A DNA stretch of 39,729 nt from Terriglobia bacterium (GTDB lineage: Bacteria > Acidobacteriota > Terriglobia > Bryobacterales > Bryobacteraceae): positions 1-39,729 of the forward strand of contig JANYDS010000048.1 in NCBI GenBank assembly GCA_025363475.1, read 5' to 3'. Shown piece by piece: positions 24,573 through 33,914 of this stretch (positions are counted from its first letter, which is position 1; each line of letters opens with the position of its first letter). The position numbers and the translations under genes were made by a program. A model generated the notes under the pieces. That model was not told where the DNA came from and did no database searches. It worked only from the letters and a program-made list of their open reading frames with translations.

Positions 24573-25224
24573 GAAGGGTTTTCTTTATCTTATCGGTGCG
24601 TTGAGCGTAGTTCTCCCGGCTATGGCTGGCGAGGACATTGTCCTTACCAATGGCTTTCGTCTTCATGCGGACCGGCATGAGACGGAGGGCGCGGTGGTGC
24701 GGATCTACGATGCTGGCGGGGTTCGGCAATTGCCTGTAGCGTCTGTCGCCGGTTATGAGGTTGAGGAAGTGCCGGTGGTTGTGCCACCCGTTGCGGTTGT
24801 GGTCGCCCCGATCATCCAGATAACGGAACCGACAACTCCGCAGGAGATGGCTGCACACGCGGCCCGGAAGTATTCGCTGCCTGCAGGGTTCGTCAAAAGT
24901 GTGATGGAGGCGGAATCGGGTTTCAATCCGGCGGCTCTGTCACCGAAGGGCGCGACTGGCCTGATGCAACTGATGCCTGATACAGCGAAGTATCTGGGCG
25001 TGAACGAGCGTGATCCGCGACAGAACGCCGAGGGTGGGGCACAGTATCTGCGGGAACTGCTGGCGCGGTATGAGAGTCAGCCTGATCAGGTGCTGATGGC
25101 ACTGGCTGCGTATAACGCGGGGCCGGGGGCTGTGGAGAAGTATCACGGGGTGCCTCCTTACCGGGAAACCCGTGAGTACATATTGCGGGTGTTGAAGAAC
25201 TGGGATCTTTCCGAAGCAAGATAG
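24571..25224 (+). CDS. Periplasmic lytic transglycosylase (SLT domain)
   Basis: The 217-residue product has a signal peptide (MKGFLYLIGALSVVLPAMAG), a short beta-rich N-terminal region of about 60 residues and a C-terminal SLT domain. The catalytic Glu is in VMEAESGFNPAALSPKGATG, followed by LMQLMPDTAKYLGV and LMALAAYNAGPGAVEKYHG. It cleaves peptidoglycan glycan strands with formation of anhydro ends. The ATG at 24571 is preferred because it starts the signal peptide. It shares CATG with the divergent thrC start, so its promoter must lie inside thrC. Confidence 0.9.
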   Translation: MKGFLYLIGALSVVLPAMAGEDIVLTNGFRLHADRHETEGAVVRIYDAGGVRQLPVASVAGYEVEEVPVVVPPVAVVVAPIIQITEPTTPQEMAAHAARKYSLPAGFVKSVMEAESGFNPAALSPKGATGLMQLMPDTAKYLGVNERDPRQNAEGGAQYLRELLARYESQPDQVLMALAAYNAGPGAVEKYHGVPPYRETREYILRVLKNWDLSEAR

Positions 25225-25314
25225 CATCCAAGGCAGCGGATGGTTCTGCAATGCATGACACCGGAATACGGAGCCGGACCCGCGTTTCTGTGGGAGAATG
25301 GGAACTCTCGTAAC

Positions 25315-25968
25315 ATGGCCATCGAAAGCATTCCAGAGGAAGTCACGGAGGCGGTTGCTGCTGAACCTGCCAGTGACGAACTGGAGCTGGTAACACGGTC
25401 GCGCGCGGGTGACACAGGCGCGTTTTCCACACTGCTGCGGCGCTACGAAGGCAAGATTTTCCGGCTTGCGATGAACATTACGCAAAACCGGGAAGATGCC
25501 GAGGATGTGCTGCAGGAAGCTTTCTTCAAAGCCTACGAACACCTTGATCAATTCCAGGGCAATTCGAAGTTTTATACCTGGGTGGTGCGGATCGCGGTGA
25601 ATCAGGCGCTGATGAAGCTGCGGAAACGCAAGAGTGATCGCACGGTTTCGATTGATGAACAGATTGACACCGGAGAGGATACTGTGGTCCGCGAAATTGC
25701 GGCTTGGGATCCGGATCCGGAAGAACGCTATTCGCGGGATGAGTTGCACGGCATTCTGAACGAAGCGATTAGTGAACTGGCACCGATTTACAAGACGGTT
25801 TTCACTTTGCGGGATGTGGATGGCCTGTCCACGGAAGAGACTGCGGAAGTGCTGGACCTGACGGTACCGGCCGTGAAAAGCCGCCTGTTGCGGGCGCGAT
25901 TACAGTTGCGCGACCGCTTAACGCGTTTTTTCAAACGTAAAGGAGATGACGCCTTTGCTTACATGTAA
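25315..25968 (+). CDS. ECF-family RNA polymerase sigma factor
   Basis: This 217-residue protein has region 2 (FSTLLRRYEGKIFRLAMNIT, then EDAEDVLQEAFFKAYEHL) and region 4 (LSTEETAEVLDLTVPAVKSR, then LLRARLQLRD). It lacks regions 1 and 3, as expected for the RpoE-like ECF group. The start at ATG 25315 gives a normal ECF N-terminus; a longer in-frame extension to 25240 is not needed. It overlaps the anti-sigma gene by 23 nt. Its regulon may be an envelope or oxidative response, but no target promoter was identified here. Confidence 0.93.
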   Translation: MAIESIPEEVTEAVAAEPASDELELVTRSRAGDTGAFSTLLRRYEGKIFRLAMNITQNREDAEDVLQEAFFKAYEHLDQFQGNSKFYTWVVRIAVNQALMKLRKRKSDRTVSIDEQIDTGEDTVVREIAAWDPDPEERYSRDELHGILNEAISELAPIYKTVFTLRDVDGLSTEETAEVLDLTVPAVKSRLLRARLQLRDRLTRFFKRKGDDAFAYM

Positions 25969-26215
25969 ACAGTTTTTGTCGGAGTTGACGGATTTTCTGG
26001 ATGAGAAGATCGGCACCGATATTCGGGCGAAGCTGGAACATCATCTTTCGGAATGTCCGAATTGCTGGGTGGTTTGCGATACGACGAAGAAGACCCTGAA
26101 GTTTTATCGGGGGATGAAGTCGTGTTCGGTGCCGGAGGATGTTCATTCGCGGCTTATGGCTGCGATGGAACGGAAGATGGCTTCGAAGGGCGAGTCAGAG
26201 ACCGACGCTACTTGA
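25946..26215 (+). CDS. Soluble zinc anti-sigma factor (zf-HC2)
   Basis: This protein of up to 89 residues has the anti-sigma zinc motif H33-x3-C37-x2-C40 (HHLSECPNC) plus an upstream Cys at residue 7. It has no membrane segment, so it acts in the cytoplasm as a sensor of the RsrA or ChrR type. AAAGGAG abuts the ATG at 25946. A TTG at 25955 (giving MLTCKQFLSELTDF) has normal ribosome-site spacing and may be the true start. Its final codons overlap the convergent tamB gene by 8 nt. Confidence 0.85.
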   Translation: MTPLLTCKQFLSELTDFLDEKIGTDIRAKLEHHLSECPNCWVVCDTTKKTLKFYRGMKSCSVPEDVHSRLMAAMERKMASKGESETDAT

Positions 26216-29200
26216 AGCGCTTCTTGTAAGCGAAATCGAGACCCACATAGCCGTTTTCTTCGCGCGTGAGGATGGCGCCCCACGCGCGGCCCAGGGTCCA
26301 TTCCACGCGATACAGCTGCGTGCTCGTATTGGTGACATTCGAAACGTAAGTAAACAAGATATTCGGAGTCACTTGTTGCTCCCATGTCAACCGTGCTTCC
26401 GGAGTGCCGGTAACGCCTGTTAACTGCGGATCAATCTTGATCTTGCTGACCCCGAAAAAGCGTTGTAACCGGCCTGGCGCAGGGGCCGCAATGGCCTGCC
26501 CGATCAGCGCCGATGCTCCCAACTGTTGAAATGCCTGTGAACCGCCCGTGTTTGCGGCCACTGTAGTGTTGACGGGCGTACGGCCCGTGGCCAGCAGCGC
26601 GACAATATCCCCGAACTGCAGCGGCGGATCAGACCGGTAGCTCACATTCAGCTTCGCAATGGGCCCGGTAATGGTGAGAATCACATCCACACCGCGCGAT
26701 TTCGTCTCCAGATCAACATTGATCACGGGGTCGATTTTCGCCGGATTGAAAAACGAAACAGAGCCCTGGTTGATGGTGTACTTGTTGCCAAAAACCACCA
26801 TTTCGCCCTGCGTAACATTGACGCGGCCCAGCAGCGCGGGGTTGGTGGCGGTACCGCGCAGGCGCAGACTGGCATCTGCCTGCACACTTTGCGCGACGCT
26901 GGTTTCAAACGCCACATCGGGGGCCGTTTCAATCTGAATATCGAGATTGAGATTTGCCGCAAGACCGGTTCTTGAAGCGGATGTCCGGGCAGGTTCGACG
27001 GACTGCGCCAGGATACTGCCGGCATCAGATTTCGGGTTTATTGAAATGCGCCGTATTGTTACGGTGCCTGAAGCCTGGCTGCGCTCTGAAGTGCCGGTCA
27101 ACGTGATATCGGCATCAGAGAGCGAACTTACACCCTCCGGATAACGGATTCGAACTTCCCGCGCTTTGGCTTCCACGCGAAACCCCAACACTCCCGCGGA
27201 CAGCGTGCCGAAGCCTGCCACGCTCACTTTGCCGCCACCGGTCTCAGCGGTAAATGACTGAATGGTGGCGCGGTTGCCGTTGAACAGGAATGAGCCTCTG
27301 GCGTTCGTCAAGCCATTGGCGAAATCAGTATAGTGGAAGTCGCCGCGGCTCAGTTCCCCCCGGCCGGAAAGGTCAGGCCGGTCCAGCGAACCACGTACCG
27401 TAGCGTTCAATGCCAGGGTGCCGGCTGAAGTGAGATCTTCATTCAAAGTGTGGGCGAGCGCGAGACCGATATTGCCGGTAACGCGCAGGTCAAGTGGTGC
27501 CTGCTGGTTGAGCGATATGGTGCCGGAGACTTCCAGATTCGTTTCCGGACCCTGTAAACGGGCGCTTTCAACACGAACTACCGAACCGGCCAGCGAAAAG
27601 CGCAGGGGGCCGTTGTTACGCAGAATCAGCGCCTGAACGGCAGGCGATTGTCCCGGCGCAGGGGCGGGCCGCACTTCAAGCTGACTGATATTAAACGCTG
27701 CGGTCAGTAGTTCGGGTTTTGCGGCAGGGCCGCTCAGCATCATATCGCCCGCTATGTCCCCATCAAACGGTTCGTCTTTCTGAAGCGTTTGCGGGTTGAG
27801 CGCAGCCTCAATGGCATTGAGTTTCACGCTGGAGAATGTCACCTTCGCGTTGAGCGGATAATCGCCGGAAAGTTTCATGGTGCCTTCGCCGTGGATTGTG
27901 GCCTTGATGGCGTTGGAATCGAACCGTGCGGTGAGTAAGCCGTTGCGCGAAGTGGTTGTCAGATGGGCATCGCCGAAACTGCGGATCCCGACAGCCAGAG
28001 CGGTTACGGTGACGTCAGAATTGAGGTCGAGCACCGTTGCCCGCCCGCCCGCTATATCAACCGAACCCTCAGCTTTCACAACAGCGGTGCCGTGGATATC
28101 GGGTTCACGTTTGCGCAGCAGTTCCACCTGGTTTAATGGAATCGCATTGCTGGTCAGTGTATAGGTCAGTTTGCCAGCCAGGGCGGGACCCGCCGCGTGG
28201 TCGAAGCGGGCTGCCACGCCGACTCGCTTCGTTCCTGCGGCGATAGAGCCATTCAGTGCCTGCGCGCCGCTGTTCAGATACTCGGCGTGTGCCGTCCCCA
28301 GGTCATAGGGTTCGCCGTAAATGTCGCCTTTTGCAATCGTAATATCGGCGGTTGCGTGCGGGTCGCCCAGAGTGCCGGTGACCTGGGCATTTGCTCCAAC
28401 GGTACCGGTAAACGGGGTTGAGGCGGCGGTGCCTGAGAGCGCCAGCAATTTCGCAATGTCGCCGTTCGCGATCTGGAGATCGGCAGTTACTGCGGAATTG
28501 TCGCCTGCTTTCCAATGGTTCAGACCGAGCGATCCATTGACCGTGCCCTGCAAAGCTCCCCACGCCACGCTGGTATTCCGGACTCGCAGCAGAGCGCCTG
28601 TCGCATCAAATTCGCCGGTGAGTGAGTCGATACGCTGCTTGTCTAAATCAAGGTTTGTTGCAGTCAGGTGGCCCTCAAGAACGGGGTCGCTGAAGGGCCC
28701 TGAAACGGTGCCTTCAAATGACACGGCACCATCACGCAGTGCGGCGGGAAACGGGATTGCCGCACGCAGTTCGTTCAAGTTGCGGGTTTCGATTTTTAGT
28801 TTCACGCGCTGGCTTGGAGTTCCCGAAAAATCCGCTCGCGATTGTGGCAGGACGAGCGACGAGGGGCCGAAATTCACCGTGGCCGCTTTGCTGTCAAACA
28901 GCGCCTCAATACTCCCGCGGACCGGGGTGCCTTCTGCTGTGGGGGACACTGACGCCGACGCTTTGATGATGAGGGAATGGAAATCGCGTTCGCTCAGTGT
29001 GCCGGTGGCATCGAAAGGCCCGGAAAGCATCCCATCCCAGGGCAGGGGCGCGAAGCCGGCCACCGCCACCACGCCGTTGGAGCGCAGGTGTTCCACAGTT
29101 CCTTTCAGATGAAACCGGTCCAGCGCGATCACCTCGCCATCCGCAGCCAGAGTACCGTCGAGCGCCTTCATCAGCATGCCAGTGAGCTGAACTTTGTCCG

Positions 29201-30173
29201 GGGTGGCAATGAAATTTGTGGTGGCGCTCAGGTTGCGGAGCGTACCATAGGCGAGCCCGAAGCCATAGGCTGCGCCCAGAACTGTGTAGTCAGAGGGCGA
29301 AACAAAACGAAGCCGCCCCGCTACGTCCAGCGTGCCCAGATGTTGGAAATTGGTCAGCTTGAAGACGCGGTCTGCTTCATCGAGAGCCACGCGGGCATGG
29401 TAGTCACCTGTGACGACGGGCGCATTGAAACCTTGCAGTTTAATTTCATTCAACTGCAGTTCTGAAACGGCCGTTTTGATGCTTGCCGACGAGAGTGTCA
29501 GGAGATTCTTTTCGAGCGCGAGACGGGTGGTTACCCGCGCTTCCACGGCACCCAGGCCGTCATACTCCAGATGCAGGGGCGCCAGTGTCAGGTCGCCGTC
29601 ATAGCGCTCATTTGCGGCATCGTATTTTGCCTGTGCCGCCAGGTTCTCTGCGCGGGCTTTCCAGGGAATCACTTTTTTCTGGCCGTCGGCCGATTCCAGC
29701 AGGATGAAGCCGTCTTTCAAATCGAACCGGCGCACCTTCAAATCGAGCACTGTCTGCGGCTTGAATTTTTGCGGCGGTGGAATGTTGTTGCCACCATCGG
29801 CGCGGATGATCAGATGCGCCCGCGGGCTGACAACATCGATGCGCGCGAGGTCGAAACTTCGCTCCATGAGCGAGATGATTTTCAGGCCGATCACCAGACG
29901 CTTTACTGCAAGCAACGGCTCGGCTCCGGCTGGTTCGGTGCCGTGAATGGTCAGGTCGTCAAGTTCAGCAGTGAGGGTATTCCAGTCGAAGCGGAACGCA
30001 CCGGCTTCGACGCGCCCGTTGGTGGCTTTCTCTGCCTCAGAAATAATTCGTTGACGAACTTTTTCACGGAACCAGTCGCTGCGAAAGATGAGGATTCCGG
30101 ATACGGCAGTGACCAGAGCGATGCCGAGGACGGCGAAGGCGGCGGTGATGATCAACCGACGGGTGCGGGTCAT
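26208..30173 (-). CDS. tamB: TamB-like translocation and assembly module protein (DUF490)
   Basis: This 1321-residue protein has one N-terminal membrane anchor (LIITAAFAVLGIALVTAVSG) and a very long repetitive beta-strand body. It ends with the DUF490 region (about residues 950-1321) that has GRVNVTQGEMVVFGNKYTIN, then SFFNPAKIDPVINVDL and LQFGDIVALLATGRTP. The last residues (YVGLDFAYKKRFK) resemble an outer-membrane-directed C-terminus. TamB-type proteins bridge the inner membrane and an Omp85 partner for lipid or protein transfer to the outer membrane. The ATG overlaps the stop of the SurA_N-like gene, which itself overlaps the Omp85 gene, so all three form one operon. Confidence 0.88.
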   Translation of the reverse strand: MTRTRRLIITAAFAVLGIALVTAVSGILIFRSDWFREKVRQRIISEAEKATNGRVEAGAFRFDWNTLTAELDDLTIHGTEPAGAEPLLAVKRLVIGLKIISLMERSFDLARIDVVSPRAHLIIRADGGNNIPPPQKFKPQTVLDLKVRRFDLKDGFILLESADGQKKVIPWKARAENLAAQAKYDAANERYDGDLTLAPLHLEYDGLGAVEARVTTRLALEKNLLTLSSASIKTAVSELQLNEIKLQGFNAPVVTGDYHARVALDEADRVFKLTNFQHLGTLDVAGRLRFVSPSDYTVLGAAYGFGLAYGTLRNLSATTNFIATPDKVQLTGMLMKALDGTLAADGEVIALDRFHLKGTVEHLRSNGVVAVAGFAPLPWDGMLSGPFDATGTLSERDFHSLIIKASASVSPTAEGTPVRGSIEALFDSKAATVNFGPSSLVLPQSRADFSGTPSQRVKLKIETRNLNELRAAIPFPAALRDGAVSFEGTVSGPFSDPVLEGHLTATNLDLDKQRIDSLTGEFDATGALLRVRNTSVAWGALQGTVNGSLGLNHWKAGDNSAVTADLQIANGDIAKLLALSGTAASTPFTGTVGANAQVTGTLGDPHATADITIAKGDIYGEPYDLGTAHAEYLNSGAQALNGSIAAGTKRVGVAARFDHAAGPALAGKLTYTLTSNAIPLNQVELLRKREPDIHGTAVVKAEGSVDIAGGRATVLDLNSDVTVTALAVGIRSFGDAHLTTTSRNGLLTARFDSNAIKATIHGEGTMKLSGDYPLNAKVTFSSVKLNAIEAALNPQTLQKDEPFDGDIAGDMMLSGPAAKPELLTAAFNISQLEVRPAPAPGQSPAVQALILRNNGPLRFSLAGSVVRVESARLQGPETNLEVSGTISLNQQAPLDLRVTGNIGLALAHTLNEDLTSAGTLALNATVRGSLDRPDLSGRGELSRGDFHYTDFANGLTNARGSFLFNGNRATIQSFTAETGGGKVSVAGFGTLSAGVLGFRVEAKAREVRIRYPEGVSSLSDADITLTGTSERSQASGTVTIRRISINPKSDAGSILAQSVEPARTSASRTGLAANLNLDIQIETAPDVAFETSVAQSVQADASLRLRGTATNPALLGRVNVTQGEMVVFGNKYTINQGSVSFFNPAKIDPVINVDLETKSRGVDVILTITGPIAKLNVSYRSDPPLQFGDIVALLATGRTPVNTTVAANTGGSQAFQQLGASALIGQAIAAPAPGRLQRFFGVSKIKIDPQLTGVTGTPEARLTWEQQVTPNILFTYVSNVTNTSTQLYRVEWTLGRAWGAILTREENGYVGLDFAYKKRFK

Positions 30174-30841
30174 CTGGCCACATCCGGCACGGCAGCGGGG
30201 ATAGCCGGCGCAAGTTCCCGTTCCACATACACGATCTTCGTTCTGGCCTTCTGATCCTGCAGCCAGACATCGAGGTCTGTATCCGCCTCTTCCGTGGTCA
30301 GGCGTTGTTCGATGGCGGCACGCAGACTGCTGAAGGCCTGTTCATCGGCCGCAGCGCCTGCCGGAGTTCGTTCGTCGAAAGATTTTCTGACTGCGTCATC
30401 ACTCACCTGCACGGCGGGACGGAAACGGAGATTCAGGAAAGTCAGCAAATCTGCCTGACGCGCCAGATCTTCCTCCAGATCTTCGGGGAAAAGCGCATAT
30501 TCTGTTAGCGCAAGCACCAGGGCAGCAGGGTCGGAATTGTAATTTTCCTGAAGAAACTCGTTCAGAAGTTTCTTGGTGAGTGGTTCCTGCAAGTGGGGGT
30601 ATCGGCCCACCTCCATTTCGCGCTCGATGAGCTTCTGGTCAATCAGACGCGCGGCAGCCTGCTGTCGTGAAGGCAGGCTCAGGTCAGGCAGTTCACCATT
30701 CTGAAACGCGGTGAGGCGGATACGCAGGGCGATCTCGCTTTCTGTGATCACTTTCGTCCCTGCAGCCACCGCGACTCGGTCCACTACCTCAGCGCCTGCC
30801 GGCAAGACGGCGAGAATCGCGAACAGCAAAAAAAGCCGCAT
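30170..30841 (-). CDS. SurA_N-like periplasmic chaperone without PPIase domain
   Basis: The 223-residue product has a signal peptide (MRLFLLFAILAVLPAGA) and then VVDRVAVAAGTKVITESEIALRIR-type sequence, the usual start of SurA/PrsA chaperones. The helical middle (ARLIDQKLIEREMEVGRY) matches the SurA N-domain. No parvulin PPIase domain follows, and the C-terminus is short. It likely shields outer-membrane substrates in the periplasm. It lies between the Omp85 gene (stop and start overlap by 1 nt, TGATG) and tamB (4-nt overlap), supporting a dedicated role in this assembly system. A longer upstream start would run into the Omp85 gene and is rejected. Confidence 0.8.
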   Translation of the reverse strand: MRLFLLFAILAVLPAGAEVVDRVAVAAGTKVITESEIALRIRLTAFQNGELPDLSLPSRQQAAARLIDQKLIEREMEVGRYPHLQEPLTKKLLNEFLQENYNSDPAALVLALTEYALFPEDLEEDLARQADLLTFLNLRFRPAVQVSDDAVRKSFDERTPAGAAADEQAFSSLRAAIEQRLTTEEADTDLDVWLQDQKARTKIVYVERELAPAIPAAVPDVAR

Positions 30842-33822
30842 CAGAAGGCCTGTCCGATGGAAAAAAAGAATTGGAAATGGCTGATTTTCTGGGGCTCGGA
30901 AAGGCAGGTCCCTTTGACGGAACACTGCACCAGTTGCGGGTAGCTGCCCGGAAAGCCGTTGAAGCGGGGTGGATTGATACTGTAGGCCAGATCGAGGCGC
31001 AGCGGCCCGACTGGCGTGCGATACCGGATACCGAAGCCCGCCGCATGGACCATGTAGTTGAAGTCCGCGTTGCTTTTCTGCGAGGCCCGAAACGATATCT
31101 TGCTGAGGCTGGAATAAATGTTGCCTGCATCCTCAAAAAGCACACCGTTTACGTTCGCGCCCAGCAAGGGAAAGCGCATTTCCACCGTATTGAAAAACAG
31201 CGCTGACCCTCCGAGCGGAAAGCCTGTAAGAGCATCACGCGGGCCGGCCTGGTTTTCCGGAAAGCCGCGGTGTGTATTGCCACCGCCGCCAAAAAAACGT
31301 TCGGGCAGGGGGATGGGATCATTGGGATCTGAATCCGCAGGAATTACGAAGGCGGGCTGGATTCCGATCTGTGTCTGCCGCGCGAGCACCAGTTTCTGCC
31401 CCAGACGGTAATAGGTGGCATTGCGGCCCAGCAGCCGTATGAAACTGGTTTGCGAGCCGAAAGCCTTGGTGGCAAAGGCTGCATCGAGCGTATTGTAAAT
31501 GCCGCGATGCGGATCAAGAGGGTCATCCCGCCGGTCCTGCGCAAGGTTGAAAGCGGCCAGCCCGACGCGTACGGACTGCGCCAGCCGCGGGACCAGCAGC
31601 GGATTAATTTTCAGATTGTCCACGCCGACATGCCTGTACGTAAACCGGTAAAACACCGTGATTGGTTTCGAGAAGCGCTGCGTCAACTGCGCCGAGACCT
31701 CTTCTCGTTTTGATTGAAAAGTACGCACGTCATGGGTGTCGTCATACAGGATGGAAAACGCGGCGTCGAGAGACGGGCTGTTGAAGGGTTTCGGCACAAA
31801 ATAGCTGCCAATGGCGCGCTTCTGAAAATTGGAAAGACGACCCTGAAAATTGAGCGACTCGCCGCGCCCGCGAAAGTTGATACGCGTGAGCGCGACGGAA
31901 AGCCGCGGGCTGATGCCAGGCCCTCCGCCAGGATCAGAAAGGTCAGTCACGGCATTGCTGCCGCCGATCTTGGCGAACTCAAAGCCTGGGGCCACCGTGA
32001 GTGAGTACCGGCTGGCTTCCTCCAGATTAAAGAGAACGTATTTCCGGCTCTCTTCGCCTTCCGGATTTTGCACCGCCATATTCACCTGGGCGAAGATTCC
32101 CAGGTCGGCGAGTCTGCGCTGCGTTTCAGCCATTGCGGGCGGCGAAAGCGGCGAGCCGGGATTCAGCTGAAGTTGCCGGTTGACCAGTTCCGGCATGGTG
32201 GTCTTGAGGCCGCTGATCACCACTTCGCGCACGGTCTGCCGGACGCCTTCGCTGATGGTGAATTCAAGATTAAACGTGTGGGGAGCCGGCCCCGGTTTCG
32301 CTTCCCATTCAAAAGTGGCGCCGGGAAACCCCTGTTCGCCGTAGAGGCCAATAATGGTTTGCCGGTCAGACGCTACGTTAAACTCGCTGAAAGGCTGGCC
32401 AGCCTGGGAACTAAGAGTGACTGCGGCCTTAGCCAGATCCACAATTTTCGGGCCTTTGATTTCGAGAGCGGAGACGGTGTATTGCGCACCTTCTTCAATG
32501 GTCAGGATCGCCCCGATATCGCCGGTCCGGCCCAGATAATCGTCAACCGCCTTCGCAGTCACTTTCGCATCGCGGAAGCCGTTGGATTCATACAGCGCCT
32601 TGATGGCCTCAATATCTCTGCGCCGGTAGGCTTCGCTGTAGCGACCGCGACGGTTTTCAAAAGATTTCGGGGCGATAAACATGCGCTCGCGAATCGTGTG
32701 AGCGTCGAAGTACTTGTTGCCGGCAATCTCAAGATTCACCAGCCGGTGCAGATGGCCGCGATCCACGACGTATTCAATCTCCGTCGCATTGGCCGTCAGC
32801 TTTTGTTGCGGTACTGAGACCTGAGCGTCGAAATAGCCCTGTGCCTGAAAGTAGCTGCGCAGGTTGGTGGAACCCTCCGCCAGCAGATCCGGATCAATTG
32901 CATGTTCTTCAAAAACCGGAACGGCGTCACGCAGTTCTCGTTTCGGAACTCTGGCCCCGGTTGTATGGATGTTGACCAGCGGCCCGGGCGTAACGGTGAT
33001 TGCGGCTTCACCGCGCAGGCTGCTTAAAGGCTCAATGCCATTCAACACTACGGTTGCCAGAACCCGGTTGGAGTTGGTGTATTTCAGGCGGATATTGTCT
33101 ATCCCGCGGCGAGTGGCGGTTGAAGTGATACCGTTGTAGCCGGAGAGCAGAAAGCGCCGCCAGCCGGTTGCCCTGATGATGTCAGCTTTCGACAGGACGG
33201 TTACGTCGCCGGTGATTTTCGGCTCACTGTAATGCGCCCGCTTGCCGGTATGGATGGTAAAGGTTACCTGCACCTGCTGGAACTCGTCGTCGTACTTGTA
33301 AACGGGCTTGATGTCCGGTTCAAAGTAGCCGTTGTCGATGAGCAGCTTGCGGATTCCATCTATGGCGGCCGGAATGCGGGCCATGTCAAACGCTTCACCC
33401 AGACGCAGCCGCGAAGCATTCACCAACTGGCCCCGGCTGGGCGGTTCGGCGAAATCTGTATCCGCCGCTACGTTGCCGGTAAACCAGGTATTTTTGGTGA
33501 TGAAGCGGACGCTGACGCCGCCCGGAACGCTTGAGGTATCCACCTGAATATCTTCGTACCGGCCAGTGGCATAGAGCCGTCCGATTGCCGTGCGCACCGC
33601 CGCGGCATGATAGCTCTCATTGCGCTTGAGAGGCAACAGGTCAAAAAGTTCACGCCCTTCGAGCGGCTGGTGAGCCGGCTCGAAAGAGATGTTAACCACG
33701 CGCTCGCCTTCAAATACCGCCGCCATTTGTGCGCCCGCGCGGCCAGTGGCTATTGCGCAACACAGGACTACCAGCCGGACGATCAGCAGGACTATGACAT
33801 GACATTGTCGCAACAGTCTCAT
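30841..33822 (-). CDS. Omp85-family protein (TamA/BamA-like) with about seven POTRA domains
   Basis: This 993-residue outer-membrane protein starts with a signal segment (MRLLRQCHVIVLLIVRLVVL...). About seven POTRA-like beta-alpha-alpha-beta units can be traced at roughly residues 40-110, 113-190, 198-275, 285-350, 355-435, 450-515 and 530-600; helix-turn patterns such as LRSYFQAQGYFDAQVSV and ALYESNGFRDAKVTAK recur. A 16-stranded barrel follows, with the Omp85 lid-lock motif FFGGGGNTHRGFPENQAGP near residue 860. TamA usually has three and BamA five POTRA domains, so this is unusually long. The operon with SurA_N and tamB suggests the TamA-type role. Confidence 0.87.
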   Translation of the reverse strand: MRLLRQCHVIVLLIVRLVVLCCAIATGRAGAQMAAVFEGERVVNISFEPAHQPLEGRELFDLLPLKRNESYHAAAVRTAIGRLYATGRYEDIQVDTSSVPGGVSVRFITKNTWFTGNVAADTDFAEPPSRGQLVNASRLRLGEAFDMARIPAAIDGIRKLLIDNGYFEPDIKPVYKYDDEFQQVQVTFTIHTGKRAHYSEPKITGDVTVLSKADIIRATGWRRFLLSGYNGITSTATRRGIDNIRLKYTNSNRVLATVVLNGIEPLSSLRGEAAITVTPGPLVNIHTTGARVPKRELRDAVPVFEEHAIDPDLLAEGSTNLRSYFQAQGYFDAQVSVPQQKLTANATEIEYVVDRGHLHRLVNLEIAGNKYFDAHTIRERMFIAPKSFENRRGRYSEAYRRRDIEAIKALYESNGFRDAKVTAKAVDDYLGRTGDIGAILTIEEGAQYTVSALEIKGPKIVDLAKAAVTLSSQAGQPFSEFNVASDRQTIIGLYGEQGFPGATFEWEAKPGPAPHTFNLEFTISEGVRQTVREVVISGLKTTMPELVNRQLQLNPGSPLSPPAMAETQRRLADLGIFAQVNMAVQNPEGEESRKYVLFNLEEASRYSLTVAPGFEFAKIGGSNAVTDLSDPGGGPGISPRLSVALTRINFRGRGESLNFQGRLSNFQKRAIGSYFVPKPFNSPSLDAAFSILYDDTHDVRTFQSKREEVSAQLTQRFSKPITVFYRFTYRHVGVDNLKINPLLVPRLAQSVRVGLAAFNLAQDRRDDPLDPHRGIYNTLDAAFATKAFGSQTSFIRLLGRNATYYRLGQKLVLARQTQIGIQPAFVIPADSDPNDPIPLPERFFGGGGNTHRGFPENQAGPRDALTGFPLGGSALFFNTVEMRFPLLGANVNGVLFEDAGNIYSSLSKISFRASQKSNADFNYMVHAAGFGIRYRTPVGPLRLDLAYSINPPRFNGFPGSYPQLVQCSVKGTCLSEPQKISHFQFFFSIGQAF

Positions 33823-33867
33823 CCTATCAGCGCTTCAGCAAGTTCGCTGCCGTTCCGCCTGCTCCCC

Positions 33868-33893
33868 TGTTAACAATGCCCAGGTTGTTAACA
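33868..33893. promoter_or_regulatory. Candidate operator: 9-bp inverted repeat between omp85 and the MoeB-like gene
   Basis: TGTTAACAA (33868-33876) and TTGTTAACA (33885-33893) form a perfect inverted repeat with an 8-nt spacer in the 92-nt divergent intergenic region. Each half is itself near-palindromic around GTTAAC. The position suits a transcription factor acting on either or both promoters. No regulator is identified. Confidence 0.45.
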
Positions 33894-33914
33894 TGACGCA
33901 AGAGTGACGCCGTT

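Noticed and set aside
24940-25749. Minus-strand open frame across the transglycosylase and sigma-factor genes
   Set aside because: It spans two confident plus-strand genes and shows no conserved motif.
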